From: Diaminobutyricibacter sp. McL0608
Lineage (GTDB): Bacteria > Actinomycetota > Actinomycetes > Actinomycetales > Microbacteriaceae
NCBI RefSeq assembly: GCF_039613825.1
Contig: NZ_CP154826.1
Location: forward strand, 3,968,001 to 4,032,000
Reading direction: 5' to 3'
DNA: 64,000 nucleotides
In this document: in pieces, positions 1 through 8,062 of the stretch
Numbering within the stretch: position 1 is the stretch's first letter
How the letters are laid out: every line of letters begins with the position of its first letter
Notes under the pieces: model-generated
What the model saw: only the letters and a program-made list of their open reading frames with translations
Told to the model about the DNA's origin: nothing
Database searches by the model: none
Translations under genes and position numbers: made by a program

Positions 1-327
1 ACCGTCCGGTCCACTCTGCAAGTAGGGCACGACGAGCGCGAAGGAGACGGTGACGATGTGGATGCCCGGCCCGAGCATCCACTCGCCGTGCAGGATGAGG
101 CGGTCCTGCAGAAACCACCACGCGCTTTCCGTGGCCATCGCGTCGATGGCGATGGATCGATCGTCGATGTTCGCACGGAGGGACTCGCAGGTGCGGCCAT
201 CGATGACCAGGCGGAACTCGGTGACGCTCGAGAGGGGCAGGGAGCGGATCCACGGCAGGCAGACCTTCAGCGCGAAGCCCTCGCGGGTCGAGGTCAGTGC
301 GTCGTCCTGCAGGATGGGCAGAGTCAC
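1..327 (-). CDS. C-glycoside deglycosidase beta subunit (DUF6379 type), partial
   Basis: The reverse strand is open from a GTG at 327 to the window edge, giving the first 109 residues. AAGGAG lies just upstream of the GTG. The N-terminal part reads like the small beta subunit of C-deglycosidases (DfgB/CarC type, DUF6379), which works with a TIM-barrel alpha subunit to eliminate the aglycone from a 3-keto C-glycoside. Recognisable stretches are the opening with LTSTREGFALKVCLPWIRSL, then SVTEFRLVIDG and a late HGEWMLGPGIH. The partner subunit and the 3-oxidase would lie left of the window and cannot be seen. A ROK repressor gene sits upstream on the same strand, separated by a perfect inverted repeat. 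Family assignment is from memory of the family pattern, so moderately sure. Confidence 0.7.
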   Translation of the reverse strand, partial: MTLPILQDDALTSTREGFALKVCLPWIRSLPLSSVTEFRLVIDGRTCESLRANIDDRSIAIDAMATESAWWFLQDRLILHGEWMLGPGIHIVTVSFALVVPYLQSGPDG

Positions 328-350
328 AGCGCTCCTTCGTCAGCTTATGG

Positions 351-371
351 ACGTAAGCTACACGCTTACGT
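351..371. promoter_or_regulatory. Perfect inverted repeat, candidate operator of the deglycosidase operon
   Basis: ACGTAAGC (351-358) and GCTTACGT (364-371) are exact reverse complements separated by TACAC. The element lies 24 bp upstream of the GTG of the deglycosidase gene and 17 bp beyond the ROK stop codon. There is no T-tract and the stem is not GC-rich, so an operator is more likely than a terminator. Binding by the adjacent ROK protein is an inference. Confidence 0.6.
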
Positions 372-388
372 CGAAAACCGGAAGAAGT

Positions 389-1669
389 TCAGACTGGTGC
401 TTTGACGCCCTCGATCGTCGGGCGACCCGACGCGAACCAGCGCGGGAACGTGACCTCGAACAACTCCTCGATGGCCAGCTCGGCTCCGCCGCGCAGGGGC
501 TCCCGCTCGTCGCCGACCGAGCGGACGATGGAGAGATCGCGGGTGGCCAGCGGCAGCGAGAGCTCATAGACGCGCTGCCGAACCTCGGCGAGGAAGATCT
601 CGCCGGCCGCCGAGACCGCACCGCCGATCACGATGACAGCGGGATTGAACATGTTGACGAGGGCGGCGATCGACTCACCGATCAGTCGCGCCGACCGCTG
701 GACCAGAGAAATCGCGAGCGCGTCACCGTCGACAGCCGCGATCGACACCGCCTCCGGGGTGATCAGCTCGCCGCGGGCGACCAGGCCGGCGAGAATCCCG
801 ACGGCTCCTTCGTCGAGCGCGCGCGTGGCATCCCTCACGATCGCCCAGCCCGACGCCTCGGCCTCGAGGCATCCGACCTTGCCGCAACGGCAGGGGGTCT
901 CCGAGTCGCGAACACGGACGTGGCCGATGTCCCCTGCTGCGCCGTTGGCTCCACGGTGAATACGACCGTGGGAGACGAGACCCGCGCCGATGCCGCTTCC
1001 GACCTTGCAGTAGATCAGGTCGATGGCGTCGTCGCGTCGATGACTGCGCTCAGTGAGGGCGAGGAGGTTCACGTCGTTGTCGACCCAGACCGGGACATCG
1101 AAGCGCTGCTCGAAACGTCGCCGGACATCGAAGCCGTTCCACCCCGGCATGATGGGCGGGGCGACGGGGGAGCCGGACTCGAAATCGACGGGTCCGGGGA
1201 CGCCGACGGACACTGCCCAGACCGGTCCGCTCGGATGCTCGGCCAGGAGCTGGTCGATCATGCCGAGCGACATGTCGATCGTCTCAGCCGGGCCCCGGCC
1301 GATGTCCCATTCGCGGTGCGCCTCCGCGAACACCTCGCCGTCGAGAGTGGAGAGCCCGACCCGGATGTGGAGTGCCCCCAGCGCGCAGATCACGATCGTG
1401 GCCTGATCTGAACGAAAGCGAAGGGTGCGCGGTGCCCGTCCACCGGAAGACGGACCGAACTCGCCGTCCTCGAGGAATCCCATCTCGATCGCGGCCTCGA
1501 CCCGTTGCGTCACGACACCACGACCGAGTCCGGTCAGCCGGCCGATCTCAGGTCTCGTTTCAGCTTCGCCCGTGCGCACGAGATTGACGACGCGCAACAG
1601 GCTCATCACTTCATCTGTTTGCGCGCCGAATCGGAGCGCCGAGTCCCTGGCCATGCTTGATTCTGACAT
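389..1669 (-). CDS. ROK-family transcriptional repressor
   Basis: 426 residues, a normal length for a ROK (NagC/XylR) repressor. An N-terminal winged helix (about residues 20-75, with TRPEIGRLTGLGRGVVTQRV) is followed by a ROK sugar-kinase-like domain. The domain shows the VDNDVNLLALTE signature and the zinc motif CRCGKVGCLE. These proteins bind a sugar or sugar derivative and release operator DNA. The ATG at 1669 is chosen because AAAGGG lies about 10 bp upstream and it begins just before the helix-turn-helix. It is divergent from the catabolic operon at 1877 and co-directional with the deglycosidase gene, so it is well placed to control both. Ligand unknown. Confidence 0.9.
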   Translation of the reverse strand: MSESSMARDSALRFGAQTDEVMSLLRVVNLVRTGEAETRPEIGRLTGLGRGVVTQRVEAAIEMGFLEDGEFGPSSGGRAPRTLRFRSDQATIVICALGALHIRVGLSTLDGEVFAEAHREWDIGRGPAETIDMSLGMIDQLLAEHPSGPVWAVSVGVPGPVDFESGSPVAPPIMPGWNGFDVRRRFEQRFDVPVWVDNDVNLLALTERSHRRDDAIDLIYCKVGSGIGAGLVSHGRIHRGANGAAGDIGHVRVRDSETPCRCGKVGCLEAEASGWAIVRDATRALDEGAVGILAGLVARGELITPEAVSIAAVDGDALAISLVQRSARLIGESIAALVNMFNPAVIVIGGAVSAAGEIFLAEVRQRVYELSLPLATRDLSIVRSVGDEREPLRGGAELAIEELFEVTFPRWFASGRPTIEGVKAPV

Positions 1670-1876
1670 AACGGCGGCCCTTTGCGGTCGAAAAAGGAGC
1701 AACTTAGGCGCTCTTTGCGGCCACTTGCGCGGCTGCGGAACCAAAGATGCGCCCGTTGCGACCGAGGGAATCACTTTCGTTGATTCTCTGCATAGCCAAA
1801 GACGGCTTCCCTGATATTCACCACCCCCCGATAGTTGAAACCGGGCCGCGTTCTGCCCATGTTGAAAGGATCGAGG
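1670..1876. promoter_or_regulatory. Divergent promoter region with inverted repeat
   Basis: This 207-bp gap separates the divergent ROK and dioxygenase genes. GAATCA (1768-1773) and TGATTC (1781-1786) form a perfect inverted repeat with a 7-bp spacer, a plausible regulator half-site pair. It is AT-richer than the surrounding coding DNA. No gene is seen in it. Confidence 0.45.
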
Positions 1877-2896
1877 ATGATCAAGCTTCTCTCCCACTTG
1901 TCATATGTGGAGATCACGTCACCGGATGTCGAGGCGTCCGTCAGGTTCTACGAGGAACAGGTCGGGCTCACGGTGGTGGACCGGATCGGCGGCTCGGCGT
2001 ACCTGCGGTGCTGGGGTGACTACTACGCCTACTCGGTCGTGGTGACTCCCGGCGACGAGCCGTCACTGGCGACGATGGCCTGGCGTACCACCAGTGCCGA
2101 GGCGCTGGATGAGGCCGCCAAACGCATCGAGGAGGCGGGCATCGCGGGCGAATGGCTCGACGACGTCCCCCAGATCGGCCGCGCCTATCGCTTTACCGGT
2201 CCGTGGGGCCACTCGATGACCCTGCACTGGGACGTGACACGCCACCAGGCGCCCGGGCACGTCGCGTCGATCTATCCGGACCGCCCGGAGAAGCGCAGCA
2301 GGGTCGCCGGCGCACCGCGCCAGCTCGACCACGTGACGATCGCGACCAGCGACGTGGACGCGTTCGCGGCCTGGTACAATGATGTCCTCGGATTCCGGAT
2401 CATGGCCCGTACGGTCCTCGACGAGGCACCGATCTCGATCTTCTCGGTGCTGACCACCAATGAGAAGTCGCACGACCTCGGCGTGGTCCTCGACGGTTCG
2501 ACGAGGGCCGGACGCGTCAACCACTACGCGTTCTGGGTCGACACCTACGAGGAGCTGCTCATCGCGGCGGACACCCTCATGGAGAACGGTGTCCCGATCG
2601 AATACGGACCTTCGATCCACGGAATCGGCGAGCAGACGTTCCTCTACTACCGTGAGCCGTCGACCCTGCGGATCGAGCTCAACACGGGAGGCTACCGCAA
2701 CTACGTTCCCGACTGGCAGCCGAACACGTGGAAGCCGTCGCTCGGATCGAGCAACTTCTACCGCAACGGCGCGATGCCGATGTCGATGACGGAGTCCTTC
2801 CCGGCGGCCGACGGGCCGAGCGCTACAGAAGAGGGCGTTCCGGATGAGATCAAGGAAGCGCTGCTGAACCCGTACGCGGTGCAGGGTCGCGGCTGA
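1877..2896 (+). CDS. Type I extradiol (catechol 2,3-type) dioxygenase
   Basis: 339 residues with two vicinal-oxygen-chelate domains (about 6-120 and 148-300). The C-terminal domain carries the metal triad: His152 in LDHVTI, His216 in VNHYAFW and Glu267 in LRIELN. His199 is placed like the acid-base His of homoprotocatechuate dioxygenase. The enzyme should open a catechol-type ring next to the diol using Fe(II) or Mn(II) and O2. The ATG at 1877 has GAAAGGA upstream and starts at the first domain; an earlier in-frame ATG has no ribosome site. It is first gene of a tightly packed seven-gene operon. The exact substrate cannot be read from sequence; it is clearly different from the second extradiol enzyme at 16761-17807. 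Confidence 0.9.
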   Translation: MIKLLSHLSYVEITSPDVEASVRFYEEQVGLTVVDRIGGSAYLRCWGDYYAYSVVVTPGDEPSLATMAWRTTSAEALDEAAKRIEEAGIAGEWLDDVPQIGRAYRFTGPWGHSMTLHWDVTRHQAPGHVASIYPDRPEKRSRVAGAPRQLDHVTIATSDVDAFAAWYNDVLGFRIMARTVLDEAPISIFSVLTTNEKSHDLGVVLDGSTRAGRVNHYAFWVDTYEELLIAADTLMENGVPIEYGPSIHGIGEQTFLYYREPSTLRIELNTGGYRNYVPDWQPNTWKPSLGSSNFYRNGAMPMSMTESFPAADGPSATEEGVPDEIKEALLNPYAVQGRG

Positions 2897-2898
2897 CG

Positions 2899-3897
2899 AT
2901 GACCACGCCGAGTGAGCTGCCGGGCGACCTGGACCGGCAGGACCCGGAAGGGGAGATCCGTGCGCGCGCCGAGGCCTATCGCAACTGGGGCCGCTGGGGC
3001 GACGACGACGTCCTGGGCACCCTGAACTTCATCGATGACGCGAAGCGTGCAGCGGCGGCAGGACTCGTCAGCGACGGGATCACCGTGTCGCTGGCCCAGC
3101 CGTTCGACATGAACGGCCCACAGAAGGGCTGGCGGCGCCGCACCAATCCGGTGCACACGATGCTCGACACCGGCACCGACGCGGAGCGCGGAAACCAGGG
3201 CTTCCCGCATGGGCTGGGCGGTGCCGACGATGTGATCGCCATGCCGCTCCAGTGCTCGACGCAGTGGGACGGGCTGGGGCACATCTTCGACCACGGCTAT
3301 GCGTGGAACGGACGCCGTGCGGGCGAGGTCGTCACGAGTGACGGCGACCTGATAACAGGCATCGAGCACGCCGCAAGCGTCGTCGTCTCGCGCGGCGTGC
3401 TGCTCGACCTCGGCCGACACCTCTTTCCCGGCACCGGGGAACTCCCCGATGGCTATGCGATCACGGCGGCGGATCTGCGCTCGTGCGTCGAGGCGCAGGG
3501 CCCCACGAGCCAGGTCGGCACCGGCGACATCGTGCTCGTGCGCACCGGACAATACGCGCGCGCTCGCCGGGACGGCTGGGGCGATTACGCGGGCGGCCAG
3601 GCACCCGGATTGTCCTTGTCCACCGCCGGATGGCTGCACGACACCGAGATCGCCGCGATTGCGACCGACACCTGGGGCTTCGAGGTGCGGCCGAACGAGT
3701 TCGACGTTCCCGCGTTCCAGCCGCTGCACCAGGTCGTCATCCCGAACATCGGTCTTACGATCGGGGAGATGTGGGACCTCGAGCTGCTCGCGACGACCTG
3801 CGAGAGGCTTGGCCGCTACGAGTTCCTGCTCTCCGCGCCACCGCTGCCGATCACCTATGCGGTCGGCTCGCCGATCAACCCGATCGCGGTGCTCTAG
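2899..3897 (+). CDS. Cyclase-family (kynurenine formamidase-like) metal hydrolase
   Basis: 332 residues of the cyclase family (PF04199), which includes kynurenine formamidase and isatin hydrolase. The classical HxGTHxDxxxH metal motif appears here as QCSTQWDGLGH, followed by IFDHGYAWNG. The first two motif histidines are Gln, while the Asp and last His remain; this belongs to the GTQWD subgroup common in actinobacterial catabolic clusters. Expected chemistry is hydrolysis of an amide, lactone or cyclic ester. The ATG lies 2 bp after the dioxygenase stop, so translation is probably coupled. Substrate not known. Confidence 0.85.
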   Translation: MTTPSELPGDLDRQDPEGEIRARAEAYRNWGRWGDDDVLGTLNFIDDAKRAAAAGLVSDGITVSLAQPFDMNGPQKGWRRRTNPVHTMLDTGTDAERGNQGFPHGLGGADDVIAMPLQCSTQWDGLGHIFDHGYAWNGRRAGEVVTSDGDLITGIEHAASVVVSRGVLLDLGRHLFPGTGELPDGYAITAADLRSCVEAQGPTSQVGTGDIVLVRTGQYARARRDGWGDYAGGQAPGLSLSTAGWLHDTEIAAIATDTWGFEVRPNEFDVPAFQPLHQVVIPNIGLTIGEMWDLELLATTCERLGRYEFLLSAPPLPITYAVGSPINPIAVL

Positions 3898-3950
3898 GCG
3901 GCCGGCAGTCCGCCGAACGTGTAAGCCAATAAGAACAGAGAGGTTCTGAC

Positions 3951-5084
3951 ATGACCGCAGTGAAGAAGGTCGCGATCGCCGGAAGCGGCGTCGCGGGCCT
4001 GGCGACCGCCATCCAGCTCGCCAAGGCAGGAGTCGACGTCGACGTGTTCGAATCGAAGCCTGAGTTGAGTGCACTCGGCTCGGGCATCACCCTGCAGGGC
4101 AACGCGCTGCGGGCTTTCGGCGCGCTCGGCGTCTGGGACGACGTTCAGGCCCAGGGCTACTTCTTCGAAGGGCTGACCATTCGTGCGCCCGGGCCCGATG
4201 CTCCCGCCGTCGCCGAACTCCCCGAAGTGAGGACGGGCGGCCCCGAGTTTCCGGCCGCAGGCGGAATGTACCGTCCCGACCTGGCCCGCATCCTGCTCGA
4301 ACACGCGCAGGCCGCGGGAGCGCGCGTGCGGTTCGGCGCAACCGTCACTGCGGTCACCGAGTCGGTGGCGGGTATCGAGGTGGAGGTCGACGGCGCATCC
4401 GAAGGCATCTACGACCTGCTGGTCGGTGCGGACGGACTCAACTCGTCCGTGCGCGACCTGATCGGCATCGAGACGAAACCCCAGCCGACCGGCATGGGCA
4501 TCTGGCGGTCGTTCGTCTCCCGGCCCGCCGAGGTCGAGCACAGTGAGTTGTATTACGGCGGCCCGGTCTACATCGCGGGGTACACCCCGACGGGCGAGGA
4601 CACGATGTACGCCTACCTGGTCGAGCCGGCGCAGGACCGAAGCGGGCTCAGCGATGAGCAGGCCGTGGCGATCATGCTCGAGGAGTCGGCCGCGTACGGC
4701 GGCCCATGGAACAGCATCCGCGCCGACCTCGAAGCCGGCGCCCACGTCAACTACACCTGGTTCACGAAGCACCTGGTGCCGGCGCCGTGGAATCGCGGTC
4801 GCGCCGTCATCATCGGCGACGCCGCTCACAGCTGCCCTCCGACCATCGCACAGGGGGCGGCGCAAGCTCTCGAGGACGCCCTCGTGCTCACCGAACTGCT
4901 CACGCGAGCGGATGCCCTCGATTCGGCTGTGTGGGATGAATTTCACGCGCGCAGGCTGCCGCGCGCACAGGCGGTCGTGGATGCATCGGTGCAGCTGGGC
5001 CAGTGGCAGATCGATCACGACCGCGAGGCCGATGCTCCTGGGCTCATCTTCGGGATCGCGCGGCAGATGGCGGAGCCGGCATGA
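3951..5084 (+). CDS. FAD-dependent aromatic monooxygenase (PHBH family)
   Basis: 377 residues of the group A flavoprotein monooxygenase family. The N-terminal dinucleotide fold has GSGVAGLATAIQLAKAG. A DG motif occurs in LLVGADGLNSSVRD, and the FAD-ribityl GD motif is in RAVIIGDAAHSCPP. Such enzymes use NAD(P)H and O2 to hydroxylate an activated aromatic or N-heteroaromatic ring. AGAGAGG stands before the ATG. It would supply the diol substrate for the extradiol enzyme at the operon start (inference). A salicylate or hydroxybenzoate-like substrate is possible, but nothing fixes it. Confidence 0.9.
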   Translation: MTAVKKVAIAGSGVAGLATAIQLAKAGVDVDVFESKPELSALGSGITLQGNALRAFGALGVWDDVQAQGYFFEGLTIRAPGPDAPAVAELPEVRTGGPEFPAAGGMYRPDLARILLEHAQAAGARVRFGATVTAVTESVAGIEVEVDGASEGIYDLLVGADGLNSSVRDLIGIETKPQPTGMGIWRSFVSRPAEVEHSELYYGGPVYIAGYTPTGEDTMYAYLVEPAQDRSGLSDEQAVAIMLEESAAYGGPWNSIRADLEAGAHVNYTWFTKHLVPAPWNRGRAVIIGDAAHSCPPTIAQGAAQALEDALVLTELLTRADALDSAVWDEFHARRLPRAQAVVDASVQLGQWQIDHDREADAPGLIFGIARQMAEPA

Positions 5085-6070
5085 GGATCGCCCGGTGGGA
5101 TGCCGACGGGATCCTCGCCGAAGGGTTCGTCGTCGGTGACGGAGTGGTGCCGTTCCCGGATGGACTGACGGTCGCCGACGTGCTCGCGCGCGGGTTGGCG
5201 GATGCTCACCAGCTCTTCGACGAGGTTAGGGACGCCGACGGAACCCCGCTCAGCGACGTGCAGTTGCTCGCGCCGCTCGTGCCCGCGGCGATCCGCGACT
5301 TCGTCGCTTTCGAGGAGCACGTCGAAGGCATCAGCGCGTCGGTCGACGGGAAGAGCGAGGTGGTGCCGGAGTGGTACCAGGCGCCGACGTTCTACTTCAC
5401 GAACCCCCACACGGTGCTCGGCCCGAACGATCGGGTGAACCCACCGGTGACGGAACGTCTGGATTTCGAACTCGAGGTGGCCGCCGTCCTGGGTCGCGCA
5501 TCCGGAATCGGCGAGTCCAATCTGACGGCCGCCGACGCGGCATCGGTGATCTTCGGCTACACGATCATGAACGACTGGTCCGCGCGGGACGTTCAGTCGC
5601 GCGAGATGAAGGTGCGGCTCGGCCCCGCCAAAGGCAAGGACTTCGGCACCAGTCTCGGCCCGTGGATCGTGACCGCCGATGAATTCGCGCCGTGTGTCGA
5701 CGCCGAAAGTTTCCTCGCCATCCGTGCCGAGGTCTTCGTCAACGATGAACTGATCGGCCACGACCTCGTGTCGAACATGGGGTGGCCGTTCGGCGAACTC
5801 GTCGCGTACGCCTCACGGAACTCCCGCGTCGTGCCCGGCGACGTGCTCGGGTCGGGAACGACCGGCAACGGTGGCTGCCTCGCCGAGTTGTGGGGTCGGC
5901 GCGGCGAGCTGACTCCGCCGCCGCTCGCAGAAGGCGACGTGGTGCGGATGGTCGTGGAGGGCATCGGCGAACTCGTCGGCATCGTCGGTGCATCCGTTCC
6001 CGCACCCGAGCTGCCGTCGGCGCGCGTACGCAGCCGGGCGCGAACGCGAGAGGATCGGGTCGCGCCATGA
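5081..6070 (+). CDS. Fumarylacetoacetate hydrolase-family protein
   Basis: 329 residues with a full C-terminal FAH domain. LDFELEVAAVLG gives the E-x-E metal pair, then IMNDWSARDVQ, KGKDFGTSLGPW and GDVLGSGTTGNGG. Family members cleave C-C bonds of beta-diketones or decarboxylate/hydrate ring-fission products. Length and the GSGTTGNGG loop fit fumarylacetoacetase-like hydrolases more than the short HpaG type. The ATG overlaps the previous stop in an ATGA junction. Likely processes the product of ring cleavage in this operon (inference). Confidence 0.9.
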   Translation: MRIARWDADGILAEGFVVGDGVVPFPDGLTVADVLARGLADAHQLFDEVRDADGTPLSDVQLLAPLVPAAIRDFVAFEEHVEGISASVDGKSEVVPEWYQAPTFYFTNPHTVLGPNDRVNPPVTERLDFELEVAAVLGRASGIGESNLTAADAASVIFGYTIMNDWSARDVQSREMKVRLGPAKGKDFGTSLGPWIVTADEFAPCVDAESFLAIRAEVFVNDELIGHDLVSNMGWPFGELVAYASRNSRVVPGDVLGSGTTGNGGCLAELWGRRGELTPPPLAEGDVVRMVVEGIGELVGIVGASVPAPELPSARVRSRARTREDRVAP

Positions 6071-6855
6071 CCCGTGACACAGGGCTCGAAGGAGCGACGG
6101 TCGTCGTCACCGGTGCCGCGCGGGGGCAAGGCGAGGCGGAGGCGCGGCTGCTCGCTGAGCTCGGCGCGCACGTGATCGCGACCGATGTGCGCGACCCGGC
6201 GGCCGGTGCGCTCACCGGCATCGAATTCCGCCACCTCGACATCACCGACGAAGGGGAGTGGGCCGTATTGGCTGCGGAACTCACGGCGGCGCTCGCGGGT
6301 GCGCCGCTGCGTGGGCTCATCAACAACGCGGGAGTCACCCACCGCGCCGGCATCGATCAGACCGAGCGGGCCGACTGGGACCGCGTGATCGCCGTCAACC
6401 TGACTGGGCCGATGCTCGGGATGCGCGCGCTCGCGCCGCTCATGGCTCAGGGTTCGTCGATCGTGAACATCGGGTCCGTCGCCGGGCTCACGGCGCACTA
6501 CACGGCCGCCTATACAGCATCCAAGTGGGGTCTTCGCGGGCTCTCTCGCGTCGCCGCAACCGAATACGGTCCGCGCGGAATCCGAGTGAACACGATCCAT
6601 CCCGGTTTCATCGAGACGGACATGACCGCGAACGCGCCCTCCGCGATGCGGGCATCCCAACTCGAGCTCACGCCGCTGGAGCGCCTCGGAGAGTCAGCGG
6701 ATGTCGCCGGTCTCGCGGTGTTCCTGCTGTCGGATGCGGCGGCCTACATCTCCGGCGCCGACATCCCTGTCGACGGGGGATTCACCTCGTCGGCGGGCAC
6801 CAAATACATGGCCGATCGCATCGCTGCAGAGCGTGCGGGCGGATCTGCGCAATAG
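6067..6855 (+). CDS. Short-chain dehydrogenase/reductase
   Basis: 262 residues, classical SDR. TGAARGQG is the cofactor glycine motif, INNAG the structural motif, and YTASK holds the catalytic Tyr and Lys. The C-terminus has GADIPVDGG, common to FabG/glucose-dehydrogenase-like members. It starts in an ATGA overlap with the FAH-family gene, so translational coupling is likely. Acts on an alcohol or ketone intermediate with NAD(P)(H); substrate unknown. Confidence 0.9.
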   Translation: MTRDTGLEGATVVVTGAARGQGEAEARLLAELGAHVIATDVRDPAAGALTGIEFRHLDITDEGEWAVLAAELTAALAGAPLRGLINNAGVTHRAGIDQTERADWDRVIAVNLTGPMLGMRALAPLMAQGSSIVNIGSVAGLTAHYTAAYTASKWGLRGLSRVAATEYGPRGIRVNTIHPGFIETDMTANAPSAMRASQLELTPLERLGESADVAGLAVFLLSDAAAYISGADIPVDGGFTSSAGTKYMADRIAAERAGGSAQ

Positions 6856-6872
6856 AAGAGAAGGAACCTCCG

Positions 6873-8057
6873 ATGTTCATGTACTTCCCTACCAACTACG
6901 TGTGGAGCCTCGCCGTCGTGGCGACCCTCAACAACGGTGGCTACATCGACGAGGTCGATCGGGCGTGCAAACCGGTTCTGCTCGCATCGCAGAACGGCGA
7001 CGACGCGGGAACGGCGGAACTCTACGCGGCGTGGGCGGCCGTCGCTGACCGGCTGGTCGCGAAGGCCCAGGATGACGAAGCCCGCGGTCGGCGCATCGGC
7101 GCGGGTGAGACGTACTATCGCGCTTCGCTCTACACGTCGCAGTCGGAGCGGCTTCAGTCGCCGCGGTGGGAGGGGCGTAACGCGGCCTACCAGAAGTCGA
7201 TCGACCTGCTCCTCAAGCATGTGGAGCTGAGCGGGATCCCACTGACCCGCGTCGAGATCCCCTATGAGGACTCGTCGTTGCCCGGCTACTTCTACCGCGC
7301 ACCGGGCGACGGGCCGCACCCGGTGATAATCCAATGGAACGGCCTCGACTCGACCAAGGAGATGATGTACTACTCCGGCTTCCCGGCCATGCTCGCCGAG
7401 CGCGGAATCTCGACGCTCATGATCGACACTCCCGGCTCGGGGGAAGCGCTGCGCCTCCGCGGCTTGACCGCCCGCTACGACACGGAAGCCTGGGCGTCTG
7501 CCATCGTGGACTGGATCGAAGAGAACGCGGCCGACCTCGACGCGGACCCCGATCAGATCGGGATCGTGGGCTGGTCCCTCGGCGGCTATTACGCGCCGCG
7601 GGCTGCGGCCTTTGAGAAGCGACTCAAGCTCGCTGTCGCATGGGGCGCCAACCACGACTGGGCGGCTGTGCAGGAGGCGCGGCGCAATCGTGAGGGCGAG
7701 AACCCTGTACCGCACTACTGGGACCACGTGTTCTGGGTCTGGGGTGTCGACAACATGAACGAGTTCATCGAGAAGACCAGCCACATGCACCTCAACGGCG
7801 TCGCCGACAAGATCACCGTTCCACTCCTGATCACTCACGGGGCCGGCGACCGGCAGATCCCGGTGAAATACGCTCACGAGACCTACGATCAGGCCGTCAA
7901 CAGCGCGGGGCGGGAGTTACGGATCTTCGACGATCCAGAAGGCGGCACCGAGCACATCTCGATCGACAACATGCCCTACGTCGCGGGGATCATCGCCGAC
8001 TGGGTCGCAGAGACGTTCTCGTCGTTGTCGGCGGCCGACACGGACGCTGTGGCGTAA
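6873..8057 (+). CDS. Alpha/beta hydrolase, 2,6-dihydropseudooxynicotine hydrolase-like
   Basis: 394 residues with an N-terminal helical cap of about 130 residues followed by an alpha/beta hydrolase core. VGWSLGGYY carries the nucleophile Ser; GAGDRQIPV provides the acid Asp loop, and the catalytic His is probably in GGTEHISID. This two-part build resembles FrsA/DHPON hydrolase-type enzymes, some of which cleave C-C bonds of acyl-phenols or acyl-pyridines. AGAAGAGAAGGAA precedes the ATG. In this operon it could split an aryl ketone (inference); a simple esterase is the alternative. Confidence 0.85.
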   Translation: MFMYFPTNYVWSLAVVATLNNGGYIDEVDRACKPVLLASQNGDDAGTAELYAAWAAVADRLVAKAQDDEARGRRIGAGETYYRASLYTSQSERLQSPRWEGRNAAYQKSIDLLLKHVELSGIPLTRVEIPYEDSSLPGYFYRAPGDGPHPVIIQWNGLDSTKEMMYYSGFPAMLAERGISTLMIDTPGSGEALRLRGLTARYDTEAWASAIVDWIEENAADLDADPDQIGIVGWSLGGYYAPRAAAFEKRLKLAVAWGANHDWAAVQEARRNREGENPVPHYWDHVFWVWGVDNMNEFIEKTSHMHLNGVADKITVPLLITHGAGDRQIPVKYAHETYDQAVNSAGRELRIFDDPEGGTEHISIDNMPYVAGIIADWVAETFSSLSAADTDAVA

Positions 8058-8062
8058 CGGCG

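Noticed and set aside
50-1411. Long + strand open frame (453 codons) over the ROK gene
   Set aside because: It is antisense to a gene with clear ROK motifs; high GC makes long shadow frames and its product is low-complexity Arg/Asp.
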